DNA of 20,601 nucleotides, from positions 1-20,601 of the IMG/VR virus record IMGVR_UViG_3300010885_012106; one strand, 5' to 3'. Source of the DNA: a virus. The translations under genes were made by a program, and so were the position numbers. The notes beneath the pieces were generated by a model. That model saw only the letters and a program-made list of their open reading frames with translations, was not told where the DNA came from and made no database searches. This document shows positions 1 to 6,036 of the stretch, piece after piece (within the stretch, counting starts at the first letter, position 1; every line of letters starts with the position of its first letter).

Positions 1-6
1 GAGAAC

Positions 7-951
7 ATGACTACTGAACAAACTAATCGTTTGGCAGTCTTACAAACACAATTAAGTAATGATTTAACTAAAGCAAAAGCAAAAGATCGTTTAAGTATAT
101 ACAACGATACAGCCAAAGCGTTTGTTGCTGAAGGTTTACCACCACCAACAATGCAACAAATGGGATTAAATAGCGATGGTACATTAACTAGTGAACGAGC
201 AGCTCCTCCTCAAGCTGCAGCTACACAAACAGCTGCTCCTGCTGCAGCCGCTACTCCTACTGGTAATGTAGCAGCTCCAGTTGCTCCAGAAGGTGGTGGT
301 GTTGCTGCTCCTGTATCTCCTGAAGCTGCAGCTCGTCCTCCAACGCTAAATGAAATCAATAAGCGTAAAGAAGAAGAGAAATCAGTAAGAGAAACTCAAC
401 AAGCCGCAGCTAAGAAGATTGCTACAGAAGCTGCTGAAGCTGTTGCAGCATCTCCACAGACAATAGTTAATATGAATAAGATTGACAAAGCTGTTAAACA
501 CTTAGATAAAGGTACTACAAACTTTGGTGCTGCTGGTGGTGGATTACGCAAAGGTGAATTAAGTGGAAGTGCAGCTCAGAAAGTTGGACGATTCTTTGAT
601 ACTGAAGATGCTCGTAATACACAAGATGTAATGGAAGCTATTAATGGTGTTGTACTAGAAAGAGCAAATCTAGGTAAGATGACAGATAAAGATTTGGAAT
701 TCTATACAGCAGGTAAACCTACAATTGATGATAGTCCAGAGCGTGTAAGAGAATGGTTAGATACTGCAAAGACTGACTTAAACAATAAACTAAAATTCAA
801 TAAAGAACAAGCTGCTAGTGGTGGTCGTAAAGGACCGATGGAACAGACTCCTGCTCCTGTCGCTCCTCCTCCATCTATTCCAGGTGGCACTAGTAAGATT
901 ATTGGTGGTGTGACTTATGTCTATGATGGTAAAGGATGGAAAAAGAAATGA
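7..951 (+). CDS. Ala/Pro-rich putative virion protein (N-terminus may extend upstream)
   Basis: I do not recognise a family. The 314-residue product has a helical N-terminal part (about 1-50), a low-complexity Ala/Pro/Thr linker (about 65-115), a charged helical stretch (about 115-145), and a more ordered domain (about 150-270). The last ~20 residues contain GGVTYVYDGKGWKKK, a G/Y/W-rich tail of a kind often seen at the ends of phage virion proteins. The reading frame is open to the window edge, so the ATG at 7, which has only GAGAAC before it, may not be the true start. The stop overlaps the next start as ATGA (948-951), so the two genes are probably translationally coupled. Position and composition suggest a minor structural or ejected protein; that is inference. 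Confidence 0.6.
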   Translation: MTTEQTNRLAVLQTQLSNDLTKAKAKDRLSIYNDTAKAFVAEGLPPPTMQQMGLNSDGTLTSERAAPPQAAATQTAAPAAAATPTGNVAAPVAPEGGGVAAPVSPEAAARPPTLNEINKRKEEEKSVRETQQAAAKKIATEAAEAVAASPQTIVNMNKIDKAVKHLDKGTTNFGAAGGGLRKGELSGSAAQKVGRFFDTEDARNTQDVMEAINGVVLERANLGKMTDKDLEFYTAGKPTIDDSPERVREWLDTAKTDLNNKLKFNKEQAASGGRKGPMEQTPAPVAPPPSIPGGTSKIIGGVTYVYDGKGWKKK

Positions 952-2051
952 GCGACTATATAACCGATCCTGAATTGCTAGCACAGTTGAATGGTGCATC
1001 GCAAGAAAAGAAAAAAGAAGAGTATGTTGAAGATGAAGCAACATTAGCTGAACTCAACAAGGGTGATGGTTATATTGACGATCCTGAATTACTTAAACAA
1101 CTTAATGCATCTACCAAAGGACCAGTTAAACCAGATGAAGGTGCAGGTATGATAGGTGCTGTTGCTCCTTCTGTGACTGGCTATGGTGCTGGTCCAACAG
1201 GTATGAAAGAACTTGGTCAAGCTGTAAAAGCTGGTGCAGCTCCTTATCTTAATGTAGCAAAAGAAGGCCTAAGTAAAACTGCTGATATCTATAAAGCAAG
1301 ACCTATTATGGCACCACTAATTGATGCTGCAGGTGTTGCTACAATGGGATTTCCTCCTATTGCAGGTGGTCAACAAGTTATGGGTGCTTATGACAAGTTA
1401 AAAGCTGGTAAAGAAGGTGCTATGGGTGTTAGTCAAGAATTAAGTAAAGGCGAACAAACTAAAGATGCATATAATGCTATGAAGAGAGCGTTGTATAAGA
1501 ATGATCCAGCTGGACTTGGTAAAACATTAACTGAAGCTTATGGTCCTTTTGCAGGTGGTGAAAAAGCACCTGGTGCAGGTAATAACGCTGTTCGTAATAT
1601 GTTAAGTAGCGCTGAAGGTAAAGCTGCAATGGCTGCTAATCCAGAATTTGCACAAGCTGCACAAGCATACTTAAAGACTGTTCCTACATATGGACAACAA
1701 GCAATGAAAGTTGTAAGTCCTCTATTAAAAGGCGCAGCAAGAATAGCAGGTCCTGCAGGTATGGCAATGAGTGTATATGATGCTGGTCAGTTAGCAAGAG
1801 AAACAGATTTAGGTGGAAGACTAGCAAGTGGTGAAGGACAACGAGCAGAGCAAGCATTTAAAGGTATGCTTAATAGACCTACACCTCAACCGCTAACTCC
1901 ACAAGAAGCAAGTAATCTACTTCAAAGTGATGATGCTCGCACTATAAATATTTACGGTGGTAGAGCAAACTTAGAAGCTCTAGTAAAATCAGGCTTGCGA
2001 CAAAAAGCTGCAAGTAGGGTCTTAGGACCAGTAGCACCAGGACAACAATAA
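948..2051 (+). CDS. Putative internal or ejected virion protein with three N-terminal DPELLxQLN-type repeats
   Basis: The product is 367 residues from ATG 948. I prefer this start to the in-frame ATG at 936 because it forms an ATGA overlap with the upstream stop and has AAAGGA at 931-936 as a ribosome site. The N-terminus carries three copies of Y-[IV]-x-D-x-x-x-L-x-x-L-N at residues 4-15, 26-37 and 42-53, joined by charged linkers. The rest is rich in Gly, Ala and Lys with weakly amphipathic or hydrophobic helices (for example 85-130 and 240-280). There is no signal peptide and no enzyme motif. Short DPxLLxxLN repeats occur at the N-termini of other phage virion proteins as I recall, and the composition suits an internal or ejected protein. 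No function can be assigned with confidence. Confidence 0.6.
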   Translation: MSDYITDPELLAQLNGASQEKKKEEYVEDEATLAELNKGDGYIDDPELLKQLNASTKGPVKPDEGAGMIGAVAPSVTGYGAGPTGMKELGQAVKAGAAPYLNVAKEGLSKTADIYKARPIMAPLIDAAGVATMGFPPIAGGQQVMGAYDKLKAGKEGAMGVSQELSKGEQTKDAYNAMKRALYKNDPAGLGKTLTEAYGPFAGGEKAPGAGNNAVRNMLSSAEGKAAMAANPEFAQAAQAYLKTVPTYGQQAMKVVSPLLKGAARIAGPAGMAMSVYDAGQLARETDLGGRLASGEGQRAEQAFKGMLNRPTPQPLTPQEASNLLQSDDARTINIYGGRANLEALVKSGLRQKAASRVLGPVAPGQQ

Positions 2052-2052
2052 T

Positions 2053-2484
2053 ATGACAACAGTAGAAGCATTACAACAAATTTTTAGAGACAACTTCGTA
2101 GCATACTTTCGTAGTCATGCTGCACATGTAAACATCGTAGGTCGCAACTTTGCAAGCGATCATAAGCTACTACAAAAGACTTATGAAGACTTACAGAGTC
2201 AGATTGATACATTAGGTGAATTACTACGCACACTAGAAGAATTTATGCCTAACGACATTGGTGCAATCATTGATGAAAGCAATCTGGATACAGATGCTAT
2301 TGAAGGTACAGCAGACGAATTAATACAAGCAGGTATGGAAGACCTAGAGTATCTAGCAACAGAACACCGTGAATTAATTGGTATTGCTACAGAAGAAGGA
2401 CAAGATCAGATTGCAAATTATGCACAAGATCGTGTTCTAGCTCTAGAGAAACATATTTGGATGTATAGGTCAACATTAGAATAG
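2053..2484 (+). CDS. Dps-like ferritin-fold protein
   Basis: The 143-residue product fits the Dps (DNA-binding protein from starved cells) branch of the ferritin superfamily. The helix A/B signature HVNIVGRNFASDH occupies 25-37 with the same spacing as HWN(x9)H in E. coli Dps. Aligning to the E. coli ferroxidase ligands H51, H63, D67, D78 and E82 gives H25, H37, Q41, D52 and E56, so four of five ligands are kept and one Asp is Gln. The C-terminal helix ends in LEKHIWMYRSTLE, close to the (E/H)KxxWMLRxxL ending of Dps proteins. It lacks the Lys-rich N-terminal DNA-binding tail and is a little shorter than most Dps. Dps proteins form 12-mers that oxidise and store iron and shield DNA. It starts 1 base after the upstream stop, so it probably shares an operon with the virion genes. 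Whether it enters the virion or acts in the host cell is unknown. Confidence 0.85.
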   Translation: MTTVEALQQIFRDNFVAYFRSHAAHVNIVGRNFASDHKLLQKTYEDLQSQIDTLGELLRTLEEFMPNDIGAIIDESNLDTDAIEGTADELIQAGMEDLEYLATEHRELIGIATEEGQDQIANYAQDRVLALEKHIWMYRSTLE

Positions 2485-2985
2485 TTTAGTAGGTTTATAT
2501 AATAAGTTTGTTCGCTTATAAGCAACACTTCCTCTTATAATATAACCTGCTCTACTATGTAGTTTAAGGAATACTGCTTGTTCTTGTCGCAGTGTGTTGC
2601 TATGGATGATAGGTATATCATGAAGTTGTGCGAATCTTTCCCATAACTCAATCATCTCATCTAGCAGTAATATACGACGACGAACACTTAGGTTAGGGTC
2701 TACATGAGCCATTCGCACTGTAGCAACTTCTTCGTTGCTCCACATGCTGTGTTCTCCGGTCTTAACCCAAGTGTATGCTAACAAACGATTGTTTTCATCT
2801 CTTGCAGTTGCAATTAGGTCGCTTCTACCAGAGTAGAATTGATTTACGAGCGCAGAGACAATGTGGTGTGATAACACATTAGGGTTGAAGTTAAAGATAG
2901 TATCTACTTCATATTGAACCATCAGGTTCAGATTCATTATATCCTGGCTGTCAGCAGGAGTAGCGAGTTTCCAAGTGTATTGCAT
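2476..2985 (-). CDS. GNAT-type N-acetyltransferase-like protein
   Basis: The 169-residue product has a GNAT-like layout: an N-terminal strand-helix beginning YTWKLATPADSQDI, a central beta region (about 56-97) leading into VDP, then SVRRRILLLDEMIELWERFA (100-119), where the acetyl-CoA pyrophosphate loop and helix should be. This is followed by IPIIHSN, LRQEQAVFLKLHSRAGYIIRG and a final strand. The LH-R-x-G-Y ending is typical of GNATs. The classical glycines of the acetyl-CoA loop (R/QxxGxG/A) are missing, so activity is uncertain. The start has AGGAAA just upstream on the minus strand. This is the only minus-strand gene here; its 3' end overlaps the Dps-like gene by 9 bases tail to tail. GNAT proteins of unknown target are common in phages. 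Confidence 0.75.
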   Translation of the reverse strand: MQYTWKLATPADSQDIMNLNLMVQYEVDTIFNFNPNVLSHHIVSALVNQFYSGRSDLIATARDENNRLLAYTWVKTGEHSMWSNEEVATVRMAHVDPNLSVRRRILLLDEMIELWERFAQLHDIPIIHSNTLRQEQAVFLKLHSRAGYIIRGSVAYKRTNLLYKPTKLF

Positions 2986-3005
2986 TTCATTTCCTATTAA
3001 TAGAG

Positions 3006-3024
3006 TATTTATTTAATAAATAAA
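3006..3024. promoter_or_regulatory. Palindromic AT-rich element, candidate two-sided late promoter
   Basis: TTTATTTA (3008-3015), one central A, and TAAATAAA (3017-3024) form a perfect inverted repeat. It puts ATAAATA on the plus strand at 3016-3022 and on the minus strand at 3012-3006. The minus-strand copy sits about 20 bases before the GNAT start, leaving room for a start site near 3000 and the AGGAAA ribosome site. The plus-strand copy lies 4 bases before ATG 3027 and about 34 before ATG 3057. The similarity to the T4-type late promoter core TATAAATA is visible; promoter function is inferred. Confidence 0.45.
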
Positions 3025-3026
3025 GT

Positions 3027-3368
3027 ATGGAACAGAAAGAAAACAAAGTAAAGAAAATGGGTGGAGCCAGACCAGGTGCTGGTCGTAAACCTGGCGGTAA
3101 GAACCTTATTACAATTGAAGGATTGCTAAGCCAAGTTCACGCCCAATCAAAACAAGAATATGAGCAGTTATTAATACAGGACTTCTTAGAAGCAAGAGAT
3201 AGTCATGATAAACAACTACTACTAAAGTATCATAACCTTATACTAAATAAAGTAATGAATAGTTTAGCTAAAATTGAAGTCACTGATAGTGCTGACGCGG
3301 TTGAAGCTAAAAAGCTAGCATTTGCAGAAGCTCTTGCTAAACTTACTGGTGTAGAAACCGATAAATAA
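3027..3368 (+). CDS. Putative terminase small subunit (DNA-binding)
   Basis: The product is 113 residues from ATG 3027. It contains MGGARPGAGRKPGGKN at residues 11-26, a basic Gly/Arg/Pro stretch typical of the N-terminus of many phage small terminases and related DNA-binding proteins. The rest is helical. The motif normally lies at or near the start, so the in-frame ATG at 3057 (103 residues) is a good alternative. Neither start has a clear ribosome site. If the element at 3016-3022 is a promoter, its transcript would begin about at or after 3027, which favours 3057. TerS would recognise phage DNA and regulate TerL. It is separated from terL by about 3.1 kb and seven genes, which is less usual, so another DNA-binding role is possible. 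Confidence 0.5.
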   Translation: MEQKENKVKKMGGARPGAGRKPGGKNLITIEGLLSQVHAQSKQEYEQLLIQDFLEARDSHDKQLLLKYHNLILNKVMNSLAKIEVTDSADAVEAKKLAFAEALAKLTGVETDK

Positions 3369-3375
3369 CAATATG
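3361..3375 (+). promoter_or_regulatory. Candidate late promoter (ATAAATAACAATATG repeat, copy 1)
   Basis: ATAAATA at 3361-3367 overlaps the last codons of the TerS candidate. The full 15-base string ATAAATAACAATATG recurs exactly at 13508-13522. With T4-late-like spacing, transcription would start near 3373, giving a leader of about 30 bases that contains the ribosome site AAGGAAAA before ATG 3404. The sequence match is direct; the function is inferred. Confidence 0.45.
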
Positions 3376-3403
3376 CCAAAACGGCTAAAAAAGGAAAATC
3401 AAA

Positions 3404-3697
3404 ATGAAATTTGAAAAAGTAAACCCAGCCACTGGCGCCTCTGAACCAGGATTTAGTCGTGGCACAAATAAGTATAGTGGCAATCAACATACTAAAACAA
3501 ATTCTGATGCGCTAATCAATAAAGGTCGTGGACCTACTGGTGGCGGAACATCAATGCCAAGTTGCGGTAAAGAAATGTTTGCTGGTAAATCACAACAACG
3601 CCAAGCAGTAGGTGATGGTGCTACTACAGCAATGCCAAAAACTGGTAAAGAAACATTTAACTTTGGTCGTGGTCCTACTAAAGGAAATCAACTATAA
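3404..3697 (+). CDS. Short disordered protein with two RGPTxG motifs
   Basis: The 97-residue product is rich in Gly, Lys, Thr and Asn, lacks long hydrophobic segments, and is probably disordered. It has an internal repeat: GRGPTGG (41-47) and GRGPTKGN (88-95), plus TSMPSCGKEMF (49-59) and TAMPKTGKETF (75-85). The RGPTxGN motif returns in the 94-residue protein at 4917-5201. Ribosome site AAGGAAAA lies 6-13 bases upstream. Its stop overlaps the next start (TAATG at 3695-3699), so it is coupled to the beta-rich protein. Role unknown; a linker, decoration or head-associated peptide would fit the context but is inference. Confidence 0.65.
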   Translation: MKFEKVNPATGASEPGFSRGTNKYSGNQHTKTNSDALINKGRGPTGGGTSMPSCGKEMFAGKSQQRQAVGDGATTAMPKTGKETFNFGRGPTKGNQL

Positions 3698-4071
3698 TGC
3701 AAATCAGTAATGTCTTAGACAACTTAGCATTAGGTTGTTCTACAACTCAAGCAAACTTAACTTGGGATATTGTTCGTAATCCATTACCAAATGGCGCGCA
3801 ACCTCGTTATATTAAAATTGACAACATTAGCAACAGCACTGGCGTATTCGTCAAGGTTGCTACAGCCGCAGGAACAATTACAGTTCCTGGTTCTAGTACA
3901 ATAGGTAATTGCTTCTTTATTGCACCATTTAGTTCAGTAGTTGTAGAACTAATTGCACAAGGTGGTAATGTAGCAAGTTCAGCATTTAATGATGGCACCG
4001 GAAGTTGTGTTATCAGTGGTATCACTAATGATAGCACAGCAATAATCGTCATTACACCCATAGGAGAATAA
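3697..4071 (+). CDS. Small beta-rich putative virion protein
   Basis: I do not recognise a family. The 124-residue product is almost entirely predicted beta: alternating Val/Ile/Thr/Ser strands, for example around 36-60 and 68-90, and a closing strand TAIIVITPIGE. It has few charged residues. This composition suits a compact beta-sandwich exposed on a virion, such as a head decoration or fibre-base protein. It overlaps the upstream stop by one base and ends 2 bases before the next gene. It lies between two short RGPTxG proteins together with the larger beta protein, so the four genes look like one functional unit. Confidence 0.6.
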   Translation: MQISNVLDNLALGCSTTQANLTWDIVRNPLPNGAQPRYIKIDNISNSTGVFVKVATAAGTITVPGSSTIGNCFFIAPFSSVVVELIAQGGNVASSAFNDGTGSCVISGITNDSTAIIVITPIGE

Positions 4072-4073
4072 AC

Positions 4074-4904
4074 ATGACAGTCATCAGAACGGATATTATT
4101 CCAAATTTATACGCAAATCCAATTGCAAGTATTACAAAAGCAGATCCAGCAGTGGTCACAGTTCCAGTCACAGCAACTATTGTTAGTGCAACTGGTACAA
4201 TAGGTACAGTCACCGGTAGTGGTACAGCAAATGCACCATGGACAGCAGAAATCACAAACATGGCTTCAGTAGCTGGTTTAGTTTCAGGTAGTAATATTAC
4301 TTCTACAGCTGGTAGTGGTACTTTCGCAGCAGGTGGTGTAGTAAGAGTTGCTAGAGTTTCTGGTAATAAGAGTATTACAATTTACAAAGTTGGTGGAACA
4401 ATCCCAACAGCTGGTACTGTGACTAACATCTCATTACCTGCAGTCACTACAATGCCAATTACACTAGCTGACGAAGGTGTTATCTTATTCACTAATCCTG
4501 GCAATAAGTTTACATTCACAAGCAGCACTGCAGAATTCCAAGCTGGTGAAACATTCACACAAGCAACAAGTGCTGCAACTGGTCTTATTACAAATGTACT
4601 ACCAACAGCAATTGAATACACAGTAATTAGTGGTGTAGTAAGTACAAGTTATGTTGTCACTGGTAATACAACTGGTGCTACAACAACTCCAACAGCAGTC
4701 ACTGGTATGAACCAATTATTAACAGCTGGTGTTAATGGTACTAATGCATATTATGTTGATGTGTTAACAGCTAATACATTTGCTCTATATACAGACGAAG
4801 CATTAACTGAAACCGTTGATAGTTCTGCATTTACAACAGCAACTGCAAACGCAGGTCAATATACAACATTTGACGAAGTAGCAATTACTGAACCAACACC
4901 ATAA
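4074..4904 (+). CDS. Beta-domain protein sharing a domain with the head-tail adaptor
   Basis: The 276-residue product is Thr/Val/Ala/Gly-rich and all-beta. Residues about 36-123 form a domain with landmarks VSATGTIGTVTG, a PWT, IT, AG and a closing GGTIPTAGTVTNISL. The same order of landmarks (VSAVGTVSTVTG, PWT, IT, AG, GGTIPTVGNITDITL) occurs at residues about 241-322 of the adaptor at 14108-15319, so the two are homologous by eye. The C-terminal half (about 125-276) holds a second beta region ending NAYYVDVLTANTFALYTD, a pattern common in phage appendage proteins. There is no signal peptide or enzyme motif. It starts 2 bases after the upstream stop with GGAG upstream. It is probably a virion surface protein, perhaps a head decoration or fibre; the exact site is unknown. 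Confidence 0.65.
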   Translation: MTVIRTDIIPNLYANPIASITKADPAVVTVPVTATIVSATGTIGTVTGSGTANAPWTAEITNMASVAGLVSGSNITSTAGSGTFAAGGVVRVARVSGNKSITIYKVGGTIPTAGTVTNISLPAVTTMPITLADEGVILFTNPGNKFTFTSSTAEFQAGETFTQATSAATGLITNVLPTAIEYTVISGVVSTSYVVTGNTTGATTTPTAVTGMNQLLTAGVNGTNAYYVDVLTANTFALYTDEALTETVDSSAFTTATANAGQYTTFDEVAITEPTP

Positions 4905-4916
4905 AAGGAAAACAAA

Positions 4917-5201
4917 ATGAAATCAACTAATCCACAAGGTAATAAAGATATTAACCAGAAACGCGGACCTACAACAGGTAATGTTGCTACAGGTTCTAAG
5001 CGAGCAGACTTTGAAAAAGCAAAGTCTACATCTAGCGGTGAGAAATCATCGCTAGCTAAGATGGTCACAGACGCACTTGAAATGCGTGGTCGTGGTACAG
5101 CAAGTAAGAGTAATCCTGCTTTAGAAGGTATTAGTAGTAATACTAATACAGGTCCTAAAAAGAACCCTACTGTTGCTAACGGCAAACCACCTAAGAAGTA
5201 A
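4917..5201 (+). CDS. Short basic disordered protein with an RGPTxGN motif
   Basis: The 94-residue product is Lys/Ser/Gly/Asn-rich, basic and probably disordered. KRGPTTGN at residues 15-22 matches the RGPTxG(N) motif of the 97-residue protein at 3404-3697, and NTGPKKNPTVANGKPPKK at the end is a looser echo. A clear ribosome site, AAAAGGAAAA, precedes the start by about 5 bases. It is the last gene of the four-gene block that starts at 3404 and is followed by a hairpin. Function unknown. The shared motif suggests that both short proteins bind the same partner; this is inference. Confidence 0.6.
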   Translation: MKSTNPQGNKDINQKRGPTTGNVATGSKRADFEKAKSTSSGEKSSLAKMVTDALEMRGRGTASKSNPALEGISSNTNTGPKKNPTVANGKPPKK

Positions 5202-5203
5202 TG

Positions 5204-5232
5204 TGTAAATAAAGGGAGACATTAGTCTCCCT
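5204..5232 (+). promoter_or_regulatory. TGTAAATA element followed by a perfect 8-bp hairpin
   Basis: TGTAAATA (5204-5211), a variant of the ATAAATA element, is followed by an inverted repeat: AGGGAGAC (5213-5220), loop ATTA, GTCTCCCT (5225-5232). There is no T run after the hairpin, only TATAGTAT, so a standard intrinsic terminator is doubtful. It could be a weak terminator for the 3404-5201 block, an RNA processing site, or part of the leader of the gene at 5251. Confidence 0.5.
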
Positions 5233-5250
5233 ATAGTATAAGGAAATGAA

Positions 5251-6036
5251 ATGAGTAAGAAAAATTTAACGCCTCCTGTAGTAGCAGTAGAGGTAAATCC
5301 ATGGGACGATAAAGCTCCCGTAATTCCAGTTGACAAAGAACCTGTTCCTGCTGTAGTACCTAAATCGTTAGGCGCTGCAGACTTTGACATGGACGGTCTT
5401 ATGACTGACTTTCCCACGGCGAAAGAACTTGAGAGATTTGTATTTGATGAGACAGGGATTGTCTTAAACTTAAAAGGCCGTGCCAATAAGTTAAAATATC
5501 AAGTAGCTATGGATGTGCTTAATGGCCTTGAAGTAGATCTTAAATTCGTTGGTGGTGATAATCCCTATATTGACAGAACTGAATTAGTTCCTGTTGATGA
5601 CTTAAAACCAGTACCTGAGAAAGATAAAAATCTACCAGATATTGATCAAGTTCAAAACTACTTTGTGACTAACACTATTCCACATCCTGACTTTGAAGCA
5701 CGAATGCAAGATAAGAAAGTAAGTGTTATCTTCCGCAAATACAAGACAGGTGAAATCAGTTATGAGATCCTAGGACCTGTTGCACAACGTCCACATGGCA
5801 TGAAACTAGACAAGTATGGTCGTGAGCGTCCAGAGATTATTAAATGGGTTGATCCTCGTACTGGTGAACAAACTGTTATGCGTGAAGATGGAAGTTTAAC
5901 TCCACAAGGTCGTAAACTACGAGCCATGATGCAAACAATGAAGGTCAATAAGTCAAATCACTGGGATACATGGGTTGATCGTGAATTTGCAAGTTTGAAT
6001 AGCGCTGTTGCAAGTAATCCTTGGGACTTAGAATGA
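5251..6036 (+). CDS. Unknown protein with NPWD motifs at both ends
   Basis: I do not recognise a family. The 261-residue product starts with a Pro/Val-rich, probably disordered segment (1-40) that contains NPWDD at 16-20. A folded middle follows with a mixed helix/strand pattern (about 50-110 and 125-205), a charged helix RKLRAMMQTMKVNKSNHW (about 221-238), and an exact-end motif NPWDLE at 256-261. The ribosome site AAGGAA lies upstream of ATG 5251; the ATG at 5246 stops at once. It overlaps the next gene as ATGA (6033-6036). Its location just before the packaging genes suggests a virion or assembly protein, but nothing shows the function. Confidence 0.6.
   Translation: MSKKNLTPPVVAVEVNPWDDKAPVIPVDKEPVPAVVPKSLGAADFDMDGLMTDFPTAKELERFVFDETGIVLNLKGRANKLKYQVAMDVLNGLEVDLKFVGGDNPYIDRTELVPVDDLKPVPEKDKNLPDIDQVQNYFVTNTIPHPDFEARMQDKKVSVIFRKYKTGEISYEILGPVAQRPHGMKLDKYGRERPEIIKWVDPRTGEQTVMREDGSLTPQGRKLRAMMQTMKVNKSNHWDTWVDREFASLNSAVASNPWDLE

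Noticed and set aside
1943-1950. Exact TATAAATA inside the 948-2051 gene as a promoter for the Dps-like gene
   Set aside because: It lies in coding sequence about 100 bases before the gene, and exact 7-8-mers of this type are expected by chance several times in AT-rich coding DNA of this length. Left as unproven.
5213-5240. A true T7-type RNA polymerase promoter on the minus strand
   Set aside because: Only the ACTATAGGGAGA part matches, the recognition half does not, the GGGAGAC is explained by the hairpin, and no minus-strand gene lies downstream.
3807-5486. Minus-strand ORFs opposite the two beta-rich proteins and the 94-residue protein
   Set aside because: Same shadow effect; the plus-strand genes have ribosome sites, coupling and domain similarity, and the minus-strand frames have none.
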